Shown: positions 32,325 through 43,100 of the stretch, piece by piece
How the letters are laid out: each line of letters begins with the position of its first letter
Position numbering within the stretch: the first letter of the stretch is position 1
From: Heterohyrax brucei
Lineage: Eukaryota > Chordata > Mammalia > Hyracoidea > Procaviidae
NCBI GenBank assembly: GCA_028571685.1
Contig: CM053162.1
Coordinates: 46,658,851-46,722,850 of the forward strand
Direction of reading: 5' to 3'
DNA length: 64,000 nt
Notes under the pieces: model-generated
Databases searched by the model: none
What the model was told of the DNA's origin: nothing
Seen by the model: only the letters and a program-made list of their open reading frames with translations
Program-made: the position numbers and the translations under genes

Positions 32325-32523
32325 GGGGCCCTGGCAGTGTAATGGTTAAGGTTTCAGCTGCCAACCAGAAAGCTGGCAGTTCAAACCCACTAACAGCTAT
32401 GTGGGAGAAAGATGTGGTAGTCTGCTTCCATAAAGATTTCAGCCTTGGAAATCCTATGGGGAAATTATACTCAATAAGCTCACTCTGAGTTAGATTCGAC
32501 TCTCCAGCAATAGATTTGGGTTT
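32325..32523 (+). mobile_element. AfroSINE, long form
   Basis: Head GGGGCCCTGGCAGTGTAATG and long-form block AGAAAGATGTGGTAGTCTGC. Confidence 0.92.
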
Positions 32524-33097
32524 ATGCAATTGTCTGTAGGTGTATACCACTTCATCTACTAAGTAGATTCATATCTATCAGCTAAAACTAGGTATTTCTG
32601 TCTACTGTGTAAGTAGGAAAGGGTGCAGAGAGAGAACAAGCTAAACTGACCAGGGCAATAGCAGGAACTGTACCAAGATAGACTGATAGATGTCAGTGGC
32701 CACAACAACAGGGAAGGTGAAAGTTAGAAGCCAAAATCAGCAAAGACTCAGGAGAGCTGACTACACAGACTTCCCCTCGCCCTGTCTCCTAGGAATCCGT
32801 CCTCTAACGGTCCTCTAGTTACAGTGAGGCGGTACTAAGCGGAGGCAGGCCATTCTGTAGCCCAGACAAAGTGAACAGGAGCGCAGAGCCAGGAGGTACC
32901 TGAGCCAGCATTTAACGTAAGGGGCAAGAGGACAAAGAAAAGATGAGACTCATGTGCCTATATTGTATGTAGGCTAGACTGCACACCGTGTCACTAGTTC
33001 AATATGTCACTGGTTTGGAGTTCTCTGAGAAGAAGGATTATACGAGGTTTATCAAATGAGAATAAAGGGAAACATACTCACTACCCTTCTGTCAGTT
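32524..33097. other. Unassigned sequence
   Basis: No element recognised. Confidence 0.45.
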
Positions 33098-33290
33098 TGA
33101 GGTGCTGTGGTGGCTCGGGTGTTGCTATGACCCATAGTGACTCCATGTGGGCAGGGTAGGGTTTTCAGGTCTGTGACCTTGCAGAAACAGATCACTAAGC
33201 CTGTCTTTCGAGGCATGTCTGGGTGGGTGTGAACTGCCAACTTTTCAGCTAGTAATTGAGCCTTTAACTGTTTGTGCTATTCAGGAAGGA
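33098..33290 (-). mobile_element. AfroSINE older variant, worn
   Basis: Reverse-strand copy: GTTGCTATGACCCATAGTGA near the tail end and AACTGCCAACTTTTCAGCTA near the head. Confidence 0.65.
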
Positions 33291-33789
33291 TCATATTTCC
33301 TAATACATATTTCTTATTTAAAATTCAAGTTGAAACATTTACCTCAGTCATCTGTGAGTTTGGCTAACGTGAGTCCACTCTTAATAAATGGAGTCTCTTC
33401 CAGGTATGCCAGAGGAGATACATCTTATCTTCCTAGACTGAGATGAATGCACTGAGGTTGTTCTTTCTGTCTTAAATACCCTTATTTTCTTTCCCATCAA
33501 GAAACTGCTTTTAATCCACTAAAGGCCGGGGATAATGCAACCTCGTTCTCTCCTCCTGGACTTGATCAGTGGCGTATTTGTCGCTACCAGGAATTAGCAA
33601 AGGTTAGTACCCAGCACTAGGGTGACAGGCAATACCTGATGGTGCAGACCATCATCTTTGGGTGCGTCTCTGCCATTGGAAAAAAGGGCAAGTGTCCTCT
33701 CTTTACCTCAATGTCATCTCCTGTCCTTCTGTGACATGGAAGTTGTGGAAGAGACACCTGTGTTTTAAAGCAATAATACTAGCAGAGAG
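33291..33789. other. Unassigned sequence
   Basis: No element recognised. Confidence 0.45.
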
Positions 33790-33952
33790 ATTGTGGTGAT
33801 GTTGAGTCCATTTGGATTTATAGTGACCCCACAGGACAGGGGAGAACTGCTCCATGGGGTTTCCAAAGAGTGCTGGTGGATTTGAGTGACGCACCTTTTC
33901 TTTTGTTTTGTTTAGCAGCCAAGCTGTTAACCACTATGCCACCAGGGCTCCT
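33790..33952 (-). mobile_element. AfroSINE, short form
   Basis: Complete reverse-strand copy ending ACCACTATGCCACCAGGGCT. A T/G-rich insertion (TTTTCTTTTGTTTTG) lies in the head. Confidence 0.9.
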
Positions 33953-33954
33953 TG

Positions 33955-34001
33955 GCTATGAGCTAGAACTGACTTGACAACAGAAGGTTAGCTTTGGGTT
34001 T
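33955..34001 (+). mobile_element. AfroSINE tail fragment
   Basis: CTATGAGCTAGAACTGACTT and a GTTTGGG-type end, in the opposite orientation to both neighbours. Confidence 0.7.
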
Positions 34002-34122
34002 GGAATCCTTACAGAAGGAGATCATCAGATCTTCTTTCTGCAGAGCTGCTGAGTGGGTTCAAACTATCAACTTTTCAGTTAGCTGCCAAGTGCTTAGTGT
34101 TGCAATGCCTGAGCTCCTTATG
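34002..34122 (-). mobile_element. AfroSINE, long-form fragment
   Basis: Reverse-strand body and head only (ATCAGATCTTCTTTCTGCAG, then AACTTTTCAGTTAGCTGCC). Confidence 0.75.
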
Positions 34123-35236
34123 CATGCATTTAGCACGAATAAAAAATAAACAAACCAAAAACAGGTCAACAAGGACACCCAAGCTAGTTAATGGTGCAGT
34201 CAACATTAAGAGTAAAACACTGCCCAGGCCAGGATCAGGGATTTCCCCCATCTGTGAAAAGAAGCAGAGAAAGCTCCCAAGCAAGGCAGTCATAAGGACC
34301 AGGCAGGATGATTCAGAGGCATCCCAGTAATGCTTGTGCTCTCTAAGTGCTCACTAAGTGACGGCTGTTCCTCTCCTGGGCAGTCACCTACTGATGCTAA
34401 TGGACATTTGACCCACCACAAGCCCCAGGGTCATTTGACGGCCTCCCCTGCTGAAGGCGCTTAGGACACAGTCATTTCTTAGGCGGTAAGGCCTTGCCAA
34501 GACCCACTCAGGCGTCTCACACAGCTCGTTCCCTTCCTTGTCCAGCAGTGCCAATGACTTTACATATTAAACATTAGAGGAATGTATCTGTGTCATACTT
34601 TAAACCTGATTAGGACGGCATCCAAGAATAATGCCAAGAGAATTCCCTAGTACCCAGAAAATAGTTGCTGCTGTGAGCTGTGATACGTCCACAATTAAAA
34701 CAAGAGGGTCAGTGCTGTATTTTCTGACAGGGCAAATTGTCGTCCTTTGTCCATAGGGGGGAACTGTCCCAACCACTGGTGAACTCAATAACTAAGCAAA
34801 TCATTGATCAACCACATGCAAGCTTCTATTTTGACGATACCTGGCTTTTCCTCTGATTTTTTTTTTTGGCTTTTCCTTCCCTCCCCTTTGCATTCCAAAA
34901 TCTCCCCTCCAATTATTACTTCTTCTGACTCCTCCCTGTTAATTCAGCTTCCTGTTTGCCTGCTAGTTTCTTCTCTTTCCCTGGTATGCTTAGCCATTTG
35001 TGGATCCCTTTATTTCTTCTTCTGCCCCCCAGTCTTTCCAAGTGGGATCTGAGCTTGCTAACCAATTTGTCACCTCCTTCGCAGTTCTTTTGGCCCTTAA
35101 GATATGGTCCATGCACCCTGGCTCAGGAAGCCCCTAACCTCCCTTTAACACCACGTTTGGCAACAGCCTTAGTTCCTTCTATTTCATGGCCAAGGGCTTA
35201 GGGAGACTCTTGAACTAGGATAAAGGTTATGTTTAA
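34123..35236. other. Unassigned sequence, 1.1 kb
   Basis: No young repeat or exon recognised. A T run and a C/T-rich part lie near 34855-34890. Confidence 0.45.
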
Positions 35237-35390
35237 TGGAGCCTTGGTGGCATCATAGCTAAGAGCTCAGGCTGCTAACCAAAATGTTGGCAGTTCAAAT
35301 CCACCAGCCACTCCTTGAAAATCTTGTGGGGCAGTTGTACTCTGTCCTATAGAGTCGCTATGATTTGGAATTGACTTTATGGCAGTGAGT
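35237..35390 (+). mobile_element. AfroSINE, short form
   Basis: Head GGAGCCTTGGTGGCATCATA and tail TCGCTATGATTTGGAATTGA. Confidence 0.92.
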
Positions 35391-35460
35391 AGTGAATCCT
35401 TGCTCTTCTAAAATCTGAAAGAATCAACCTACAAACAGTACTTACAGATTACTGCCAGAA

Positions 35461-35873
35461 AACCAAATCCATTGCTAGTATGTTGATTCTGATTCATAGT
35501 GACCCTGTGTGTCATCTAGAGTAGAAATTCTTTGTAGGGTTTTCTTGGCTTTCATCTTCACAGAGGATTCCTTGGGTGGTGTAAGTGTTTAAACACTTAA
35601 CTATTAGATAGAAGTTTGATGATTCAAACTCACCTGGAGGCATGCCATCTATGTCTGAAAGGTCACAGGCTTAAAAACTCTATAGGCAGTTCCACTCTGA
35701 TATAGGACTGTCATGAGTAGGAATGAACTAGGTAACAACTGACACCTACCACAATAACAATCACTATGGAAGCAGATCTCCAGGCCTCTCTCCTGAGGCA
35801 CTGCAGAGGGGTTTCATACCACCAACCTGCAGGTTAGTAGCTGAGAGCCAATGGTTTGTGCCTCCAAGGAACA
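35461..35873 (-). mobile_element. AfroSINE older variant, split
   Basis: Tail half at 35461-35565 (AACCAAATCCATTGCTAGTA) and head half at about 35761-35873 (GGAAGCAGATCTCCAGGCCT). A plus-strand SINE separates them. Confidence 0.7.
35566..35760 (+). mobile_element. AfroSINE nested in another
   Basis: Plus-strand copy from TTCCTTGGGTGGTGTAAGTG to GGTAACAACTGACACC, inserted into the minus-strand SINE. Confidence 0.72.
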
Positions 35874-35885
35874 TTTTAAGATTAC

Positions 35886-36117
35886 TGTTGTTAGGGGCCA
35901 TCAAAGTCAATTCCAACTCATAGTAACCCTACAGGACAGAGTAGAACTGCCCCATAGAGTTTCCTAGGATGTAAACTTTATGGAACCAGACTGTGGAGTC
36001 TTTTCTACTACAGAGTTGCTGGGGGAGTCTTTTCTACCACAGAATCGCTGGGGGAGTTTGAGCTGCTGAGCTTTTCGCTAGCAAACCAAGCATTTAATCA
36101 TTGCACCACTAAGCTCC
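35886..36117 (-). mobile_element. AfroSINE, long form, with inner duplication
   Basis: Starts with an RTE-type tail TTGTTAGGGGCCATCAAAG. The middle contains a 31-bp tandem duplication (35996-36057). Confidence 0.88.
35996..36057 (+). repeat. Tandem duplication inside an AfroSINE
   Basis: Two units beginning AGTCTTTTCTAC and ending GCTGGGGG, differing at a few positions. Confidence 0.85.
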
Positions 36118-36643
36118 TGTTTTAGTCAGCTAGTGCTGCTCTAACAGAAATACCGTGAGTGGATGGCTTTAACAAAGGAAAGTTTATTCTTACACAGCCC
36201 GGTAGGCTACAAGTCCAAATTCAGGATGTCCACTCCAGGGGAAGGCTTTCTTCCTTGTGAGCTCTGGAGAAAAGTCCTTGTATTGCATCAGTCTTTGTTT
36301 AGGGAGCATCTTGGAACAGGAACCTCAGGTCCGAAAGACATGCTTTTCTCCTGGTGCTGCTTTCTTGATGGTGTCAGTTTCCCAATTCTGTGCTGGTTTC
36401 CCTTTCCTTTTACCTCTTGTAGGATGAAAGGTTTAAGGGTGCGGCAAGCCATACTCCAGGGAAACTCCCTTTATAGTAGAGGAGGGGGGCGATCCTATAA
36501 AGGGATTTACAGTCCCACTCCAATCCTTTGACATACAGCATAGGAAAATCACAAAACGGAGGGCAATCACAAAATATTGAGAATCACGGCCAAACCACAA
36601 GGCTACACATATTTTGGGGGGGAGACACAATACAATCTATGAC
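36118..36643 (-). mobile_element. MaLR-like solo LTR (fossil)
   Basis: Near full-length reverse-strand LTR. It begins TTTTAGTCAGCTAGTGCTGC and ends AATACAATCTATGACA. Same family as 12955-13437. Confidence 0.75.
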
Positions 36644-36674
36644 AGCTTCTTAAAATTGTTTAAAAACAAAACAA

Positions 36675-36820
36675 CAATGAAAACATGCCTGTCAAGTCAT
36701 TTCTAACTCCCAGCAACCCTATAAGATGGAGTAAAACTGCGCCATAGGATTTCCGAGGATCAGCTGACTATGACCTTTTGGTTAGTAACTAACTGGTTGA
36801 CCACTGCACCACCAGGGATG
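36675..36820 (-). mobile_element. AfroSINE, short form
   Basis: Reverse-strand copy with the head TTGACCACTGCACCACCAGG. Confidence 0.9.
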
Positions 36821-36828
36821 CTAAAAAA

Positions 36829-36982
36829 AAAACCCTCTGCTATCAAGTCAGTTCCATCTCATAGCAACTCTGTGGGACAGGGTAAAACTACTTCGGGGGT
36901 TTCCAAGCAGTGGCTGGTAGAATCAAACTGCTAACCTTTTGGTTAGCTACTTGAGCTCTTAACCACAGTCCCTCCAGGGCTC
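36829..36982 (-). mobile_element. AfroSINE, short form
   Basis: Reverse-strand copy directly after the previous one, ending CCACAGTCCCTCCAGGGCTC. Confidence 0.9.
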
Positions 36983-37347
36983 CAGGGCCCTTAGGAAGAC
37001 TGAAATATCAGGGACAATGAAGTTTCCATGTGCAGCTGTCTCACTAAGTATGGCATTCATTAGAAGTTGGGTAGGTGTTGACACCCATTAGAGGTTACCC
37101 AGGAGAGCCCCTAGCCACATAGTGTCTCTGAGATTTGTTAGGAGGGTCCTGTCATCCCTGTAGCTGTTGTGACATGCTAGTGCCCAACTCCCCTCCCCCG
37201 GCCCTGTACCACCCCCTTGTGAAATACCAAACATCAGAGGACGCTGGGACCCCGGCTCACTACTTGCTGGTTTTTGCCTTGCAGCTGGAACATTTACATC
37301 CTCCCATCACTCCAATCTTTGTCTTAAACCATTCTAGCCTGTTTATA
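36983..37347. other. Unassigned sequence
   Basis: No element recognised. Confidence 0.45.
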
Positions 37348-37640
37348 GGGGCAGTGGTGGTTCAGTGGTAGAATTCTTGCTTTTTATGTAGAAGACCCAA
37401 GTTCAATTCCCAACCAGTGCACGTCATGCACAGCTACCAGCTGTCAGTGGAGGCTTGCCTGTTGCTAAGAGACTGAACAGGATTTAGCAGAGATTCTAAA
37501 CTAAGACAAACTAATAAGAAAGGCCTAGAGCTCTACTTCTGAAAAATCAACCAAAGAAAGCACTGTAGATCACAATAGTTCGCTCCACAAATGATCATGA
37601 GAACTGTACAGGACCGGACAGTGTTTCTCCTTGTTGAAAA
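37348..37640 (+). mobile_element. tRNA-Gly-derived SINE
   Basis: The head GTGGTTCAGTGGTAGAATTC matches the 5' half of mammalian tRNA-Gly, and GTTCAATTCCC gives the B box. The body has AGAAAGGCCTAGAGCTCTAC, shared with the RTE 5' UTR and the older AfroSINE variant. The 3' part (GACCGGACAGTGTTTCTCC) resembles the RTE 3' end. Other copies lie at 57423-57737 and 62902-63254. Confidence 0.82.
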
Positions 37641-38057
37641 TGTCAGTCTACTGGGGTTTTAGATGATTTTCAGTAGGAAGTTTGTGTGACTGGAATTGAA
37701 TGTGCCTTTCATGTTCTCTTCAACTTAGTGGCGCAGTGGGTTAAATACTACATCTGCTAACCAAAAGGTCGGCAGTTCAAATCTGCCAGGTGCTCCTTAG
37801 AAACGCTATGGGGCAGTTCTACCCTGACCTCTAGGGTCGCTACGAGTCAGACCTGACTCAGTGGCAGCGGGTTTGGTTTGGTTTTGGCTTTCTTACACTC
37901 TGAAGGAGAAAACAGTGCAGAGTTTCTCCTTTTCAACTATGTGAATCTACTGGGGTTTTAGATGTTTCCAACAGGAAGTTTGTGTTAATGGAATTGAATG
38001 TGCCTTTCCCATTCTCTGAAGGAGAAAACAGTGCAGAGTTTCTCCTGTTCACATACA
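37620..38057 (+). repeat. 116-bp tandem repeat, about 2.3 units
   Basis: Unit B is 37901-38016. Unit C starts at 38017 and stops after about 40 bp. A diverged unit A lies at about 37620-37725, separated by an AfroSINE. Shared blocks are CTACTGGGGTTTTAGATG and GGAATTGAATGTGCCTTTC. Each unit holds a small inverted repeat GGAGAAA...TTTCTCC. Confidence 0.85.
37726..37887 (+). mobile_element. AfroSINE, short form, in tandem repeat
   Basis: Young-looking copy (TCGCTACGAGTCAGACCTGA) lying between repeat units A and B. Confidence 0.93.
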
Positions 38058-38148
38058 GCGTGCCAAAGGCAATGTAGTTTTGCTAACTAAACCGTGAAAC
38101 ACTGCATGGGGTTGCTGAGTCAGGGCTATCTCCATTGTGGCTAACACC

Positions 38149-38410
38149 CAGTGTGTGGCTCAGGCCATCTTAGTTGAAGAAATCACAAATGTCAGTGATA
38201 ATTGCGATTGCTTGTCTGTTTGCTTACAGTAAAAACGTGAGAAAAAAGGAGAAAGTAGCTTAAGATTAAACTACTACAAATAGGAATTTCCCTGTGGGGT
38301 AGGGGTTAATTGCTATGTCTGCTAACCAGAAGATTGGCAGTTCGAATCTGCCAGGTGCTCCTTAGAAACTCGATGGAGCAGTTGTACTCTGTCCTGTGGA
38401 GTTGCTATGA
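38149..38410 (+). repeat. Direct duplicate of 23148-23406
   Basis: Same non-SINE block and the same AfroSINE start, cut after GTTGCTATGA. See 23148-23406. Confidence 0.85.
38284..38410 (+). mobile_element. AfroSINE, 3'-truncated, within duplication
   Basis: Head TGGGGTAGGGGTTAATTGC. It ends abruptly at GTTGCTATGA, before the tail. Confidence 0.92.
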
Positions 38411-39007
38411 AGGCATCCATGTGAGCCTGAAGGTGGCTCCGTCTGGTCCAGTGTCCTCCTTGAGTTACCGCACAGTCAATGACAGAGTACCTGTCTATGG
38501 TTTCCTTCTCGTTTGTCTACTTTTGATGTAAACACTTCTGAAAAATGGAACTAAAAGGATTGTTCCTATGCAGAACATATGTTGTTAACTATATAGTTAC
38601 TTGGTAGACTGAAAGAGTGCTGAAATCTGTGCATCAGATGTTTTAACCCTTTTGCAAACCAATTATTTTCTGCTCTAAATATTTTGTTGATACCATGTGA
38701 TTTCATTAATGGAAGCATGGGGAATCATTGATTGCGTCTGAGTTTTTGGTAGGTAGTATGAATTGTTTTTTTCTTGCCCCTTCCCACAAGCCCACCCTAA
38801 GTGTTTAGTGGTACTTACGAAGTACCACAAATTGTACCCCAGAGTCCCCACGAGGATCTGTTGGTACATCTGGATAACAAATAAAGTCTCCAGAGTTTCT
38901 GTTTTCCCTACCCAAAATTCAGAACCTCATATCCTGTAAAAATAATGATTCACAGTATATGCCCATTTGTTTGTTCTCAAACAGTTATAAAGGCCCCTGC
39001 ATTGCAA
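38411..39007. other. Unassigned sequence
   Basis: No element recognised. It contains a short inverted repeat, TGGTACTTACGAAGTACCA, near 38810. Confidence 0.45.
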
Positions 39008-39175
39008 AAGTCCTGGTGGTGCCGTGGTTAAGAGCTAGGGCAAGTTGTGGCTGCTAACCAAAAGATGGTAGTTTGAATCCATCAGCCACTTCTTGAAAAC
39101 CCTAAGGGGCAGCTCTATTTTGTCCTACATGGTTGCTTTGAGTTGGAATTGATTCAAAGGCAACAAGTTTGGTAA
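39008..39175 (+). mobile_element. AfroSINE, short form
   Basis: Head AGTCCTGGTGGTGCCGTGGT with a small insertion, and tail GGAATTGATTCAAAGGCAAC. Confidence 0.91.
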
Positions 39176-39578
39176 TTTTTCTTGCAGGTACCCACATTCT
39201 CAGTGGTACAGCAGCTTCCCGATAAACCTTCAGAGGCAGAAGAAGTACTTGGTCCCAAGAGGGACCCATGAACATCAAAGGGTTCAAATATCCCTAAAAT
39301 ACAAAATTACCCCATGGAACAACCAGGCTCGTAGTATACATTTAACACACTGTGTAATTGCTGCTTACTTAGGAGGCAAAAAATGTTCTGGTATCTTGAG
39401 TTAAACTACAGATTTTTAGAAACTGTTTAAATATGTACTTACTTGCTTCTTTCTTGGGAGAAGAATACTTTTCTAAAGAATTGCCTTTAGAAGCAAAACA
39501 AGAGAATTAAATCTCCTGCTAATGAAAAGATAAGGCTTTATTTTTCATGATTTAGGAAGAAAAATCCCAAAGCTTAGG
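39176..39578. other. Unassigned sequence
   Basis: No element recognised. Confidence 0.45.
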
Positions 39579-39587
39579 CTAAACTTT

Positions 39588-39739
39588 GTTGTTGTTGTCA
39601 GGTGCCATCAACCTGATTCCACTTCGTAGTGACCCTGTAGGTCAGAACAGAACTGCCCCACAGAGTTTCCCAGGAGTGCCTATTGGATCTGAACTGCCTA
39701 AGTCTTAGCTAGCACCCATAGCACTTCTCCACTACGTGA
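39588..39739 (-). mobile_element. AfroSINE with RTE-type tail
   Basis: Starts GTTGTTGTTGTCAGGTGCCA. CTAAACTTT flanks both sides (39579-39587 and 39740-39748) as a target-site duplication. Confidence 0.93.
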
Positions 39740-39748
39740 CTAAACTTT

Positions 39749-40089
39749 AGAGCCCTAAAAATAGTCCAAACCCCTCAAACTCATTCCCTCCTAACACTTA
39801 AATATGTTTTCATCACAACTCTTTCTGATAGAAACATCTAAATAGCATTGTACGGGTGCCTTCAAAAGAGAATGCTGAGGAGACACAGTTAGATGTTTCC
39901 ACCTCCAAACTCAACAGATGCAAGGAGGAACTCATCACCTCCCTCCCTGACAAGTCTGCCTCTTTTCCTGTGGTTCTGTCTCAAAAAATGGTACCCAGAC
40001 CCAGCCAGTTCTCACTTCCGAAGCCCAGGCATCCACCTTTTCTCCTGCCTCCCTCTGTCTTGCACCTTATCCATTCACCAACTATTTTA
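39749..40089. other. Unassigned sequence
   Basis: A plus-strand open frame from 39856 crosses this stretch and runs into the next SINE. It has no recognisable domain and is probably chance. Confidence 0.45.
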
Positions 40090-40282
40090 AACAAACAAAC
40101 TAGTTGCTCTGGAGTTGATACTGACTCACAGAGACACTATAGGAAGGCTAGAACTGCCCCACTGAATTTCGAAGGAGCGACTCGTGGATCAAAACTGTTA
40201 ACCTTTCGGTTAGCAGCATTACCGCTTAACAGATTAACAGTTTTGATTCACCACTTTTCCAAAAGTTGCCACCAGGGTTTCT
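40090..40282 (-). mobile_element. AfroSINE, disrupted head
   Basis: Tail TTGCTCTGGAGTTGATACTG. The head end GCCACCAGGGTTTC is displaced by about 35 bp that repeat part of AACAGATTAACAGTTTTGA. Confidence 0.8.
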
Positions 40283-40577
40283 GCCAGCTGTACAAGTGAG
40301 GATTCCTGCAGTGGCAGATGTTTTTGTTGCATATATACCAATATTTACCACCAAGCAAGCGGTGTCAGCAGTGAAGTGCAACCTTTGAACTTGGGGTTCC
40401 TGCACAGAGAAGCTCGTCCGCCAGGGAAAGATTGAGATATTGACCTTGCCCCAGAGCTGACAGAGAAAGCCTTTCCCTGGAGCTGACACCCGGAATTTTG
40501 ATTTTAGCCTACCTTACGGTGAGAAAATAAACTTCTGTTTGTTAAAGCCATCCACTTATGGTAGCACTACATAATGA
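40283..40577 (+). mobile_element. MaLR-like LTR fragment (fossil)
   Basis: 3' part of the LTR family (GAGCTGACACCCGGAATTTT; TTAAAGCCATCCACTTATGG). Confidence 0.65.
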
Positions 40578-40789
40578 AGAAAAATGGGGGAAACAGCTGC
40601 GACCTCCTCATGAAGAGTGGATTGGAGTGGAGCAGGAGTTAAGAGCAGAGACAGTCAATGAATGCCCAGAAATGAGTTATGGGCATAGGTGAGAGATAAT
40701 GGTGACTTGAATTGACACATTGGACATTGAGGAAACAGGTGGATTGATTGTATGAATACTAAACACGGGGAGGGGGGAGAAGAAGAAAA

Positions 40790-40862
40790 CACATAGCACT
40801 TGGTATGTGACAGGCACTGTTATAGGCGCTTCACATTTGACACTTAACAAAGACAACTTTAT
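40790..40862 (-). mobile_element. MIR SINE fragment
   Basis: GACAGGCACTGTTATAGGCG followed by CTTCACATTTGACACTTAAC, a reverse-strand MIR pattern. Confidence 0.6.
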
Positions 40863-40875
40863 GGGATCTGTTCCC

Positions 40876-41152
40876 AGCACTGTTTTCTTGCCGGTAGGAA
40901 GTCTGCTACGCTTGGCTCACTTCCCTTTCTTTTTATCTCTTAGAAGATAAAAGTGTAGGCCACACACCAGGGAAGCTTCCTATACATTGGATCAGGGATG
41001 TGACTTTAGCAAGGGCATTATAACCCCACCCAAATCCCCTTTAACGTAAAATTACAATCACAAGGTGTAGAACAGCCACACAATGCTAGGCGTCATGGCC
41101 CAGATTAATTGATGCATACATTTTTAGGGGGACATAATTCAGTCCATGACAT
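40876..41152 (-). mobile_element. MaLR-like LTR fragment (fossil)
   Basis: Reverse-strand LTR part ending TAATTCAGTCCATGACA, the same end as 36118-36643. Confidence 0.7.
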
Positions 41153-41164
41153 ACATTCTAATGT

Positions 41165-41310
41165 GAGCATGGTACTCCCACATCTAAAAGCTTTCTACAG
41201 CTCTCTTGCTGTTCTTAGGACAAAGCTCAGCTTTTAGAAATGGCTTTCAAGGCTCTGCATCACCTGGCCCCTGACTTCTGCTGCCACCCCTTCTGTATTC
41301 TAGAAGGTCA
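41165..41310. mobile_element. L2-like fragment
   Basis: TTTCAAGGCTCTGCATCACC followed by TGGCCCCTGACTTCTGC matches the widespread L2 protein-derived region. Orientation not certain. Confidence 0.55.
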
Positions 41311-41454
41311 TGGCTAAAAGAAGTCTGACTTCAGCTCGAGAGGTGCATACACTTCGAGGCACTCGGCAGTCTAGTCTCTTAGTCTAGACTCTAGTCTTCT
41401 TTCCACAGGTATTTTCAAGAGAGTCAGGAGGACCACGAAGCTGCCTTGAAATCT

Positions 41455-41582
41455 TCCCCTACTGTGTTTCTCTGATTCAAGAGGTCTAGAGCAGGACCAA
41501 CAGTCTGCGTTTCTCGCAAGTTCCCAGATGACTTTGATGCTGTTGGTCTGGAGACTACACCCTGAGATCAGTTGATCTAGAT
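41455..41582 (+). mobile_element. MER5-type hAT fragment
   Basis: GTCTGCGTTTCTCGCAAGTT, then CCCAGATGACTTTGATGCTG, as in MER5A-type nonautonomous hAT elements. Confidence 0.7.
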
Positions 41583-41739
41583 GACTGGAGCAAGGACCCC
41601 ACAGTCCCGAGCAGGGAGGACAAAATCTTCCTTGCTTCTCACCATCTCTGAGTCCAGAAATGGGAGTTGTATTGAAGTACAACTGTTTTCATTCATCAGA
41701 ATTCTTGGGGAAAACTTGCTGTTTCTTCGGAAGAAACAC

Positions 41740-42066
41740 AACAGTCTCCACTTATCTGTGGTATTGCCTTCTGCAGTCTCAGCTGCGGTCAGTCATGGTC
41801 TGAAAACATTAAATGAGTATAGAATAGAGTGACGGATCTCTTGCCATTCTGTTCCATTGTTCACTTGACTTTTATTACAGTATATTGTTATATTCTATTT
41901 TATTATTGTTGTTAATCTTTTACTATACTTGGTTTGAAAAATAAACTTTATCATAAATGTGTATGCATAGGACAAAACATATTAGGTATGGGCTTGATAC
42001 CATCTATGGCTTCAGGCATCCACAGGACCTTGCAATGTATTCCCTGCAGATAAGACGGTTTACTGT
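41740..42066 (+). mobile_element. Tigger-type nonautonomous element
   Basis: Ends resemble the Tigger terminal inverted repeats (CAGTCTCCACTTATCTGTGG; GCAGATAAGACGGTTTACTG). Inside are CTTTTATTACAGTATATTG and AACTTTATCATAAATGTGTA, as in MER44/MER46-type elements. Confidence 0.7.
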
Positions 42067-42410
42067 ATTTTGATAAACCTTGGGGTGAAAAGTGCCCCAA
42101 GAACGCTTGCCAGTTTCCAAAAGTGGATACTGAACATTTAGTCCGCAGCAAGGAGAGGGACTTGTCTTGATCCGAGAGTGATGCCAGGGTAAGGAGGTGA
42201 GCTAGGGAGGGGAGTCGCTCATGGCAACAGGCCCCGACGTGGCACCACTGCTCACGGTGTCTGCACCTTCAGAAACACTGACTAAGCTTCCAGACCATTT
42301 GAAATGAGGGCCTTTGTGGACACAGGTAAAGGTTCAGAACTTTCTGTCTGCTCTGAATGAGTGTTTGAAATACAGGCAGGAGCTACAGGAGCCAGAAGTA
42401 GACAGAATTT
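42067..42410. other. Unassigned sequence
   Basis: No element recognised. Its right edge is the target duplication of the next L1. Confidence 0.4.
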
Positions 42411-43100
42411 TTTTCCTTTTTTTTTAATTATGATTCACTGAAAATGCACATTCCCATATAAATTTACATGCCCACCTATATGCAGCTTCCACTGCTCTCC
42501 CTGTCCAGTGACAGCACACTATTCCTCTCTGCTCCATACGTGTCTCATCCTCCCAACAGCCTCCTTTCCCCTCCTCTTCACCCATTCCCCTTCCTCCAGT
42601 AAGAGGTCAGCAGGATGATATCCTATAGATGCATACAACCATAAAGTGCACCCAAGATATGGTTTCTCTGTGTCACCAAGTCCAATCCATGCCTGTCCAA
42701 AGAGTGGGATCTTCTTTATGGTTTATGGGCAGGGGTAGCATCAGGGCCAGGGGCCATGCTCCCAGGGGAACACCAAAGCCTCTGGACGATCAGTTGTGGT
42801 CTTTTAGTGGAGATCTCAGGGTGCACCCCTATTTATTTTTGTGTTGCCAGTAAGACCCAACTTTGTGAGCTCCATTGCAGCTATCACTGGCAGTGGCCAG
42901 GGTTTTTCTGGTCACAAGTCAATGCAGACACCCTCTCATGTGTGTCTCTCTGTCCTCTGGGTTCTCTTTCCCCCATGTCGTTTTGGTCCTCAGTGATCAT
43001 CCATTCCTGCTAAGTTGGGACCATTTGCTGTACCCTCGTGTGGCAGCTTGGCAGCTTTCAAGACCCCAGAAACCACTCACCAATGTGGGGTGCAGAGAGC
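42411..43100 (-). mobile_element. Probable L1 3' UTR with target duplication
   Basis: Minus-strand element with a T run at its left. The 19-bp flanks (42392-42410 and 43101-43119, CYAGAAGTRGA...) match with about three differences, a target-site duplication. It shares GGTCTTTTAGTGGAG and CTCCCAGGGGAA with 27628-28062. Confidence 0.78.

Noticed and set aside
37348-37420. tRNA-Gly gene
   Set aside because: The A- and B-box regions resemble tRNA-Gly, but the acceptor stem does not close and the sequence continues into a SINE body seen at two other sites.
39856-40299. 147-residue plus-strand protein
   Set aside because: The second half runs into a reverse-strand AfroSINE. The first half has no domain.
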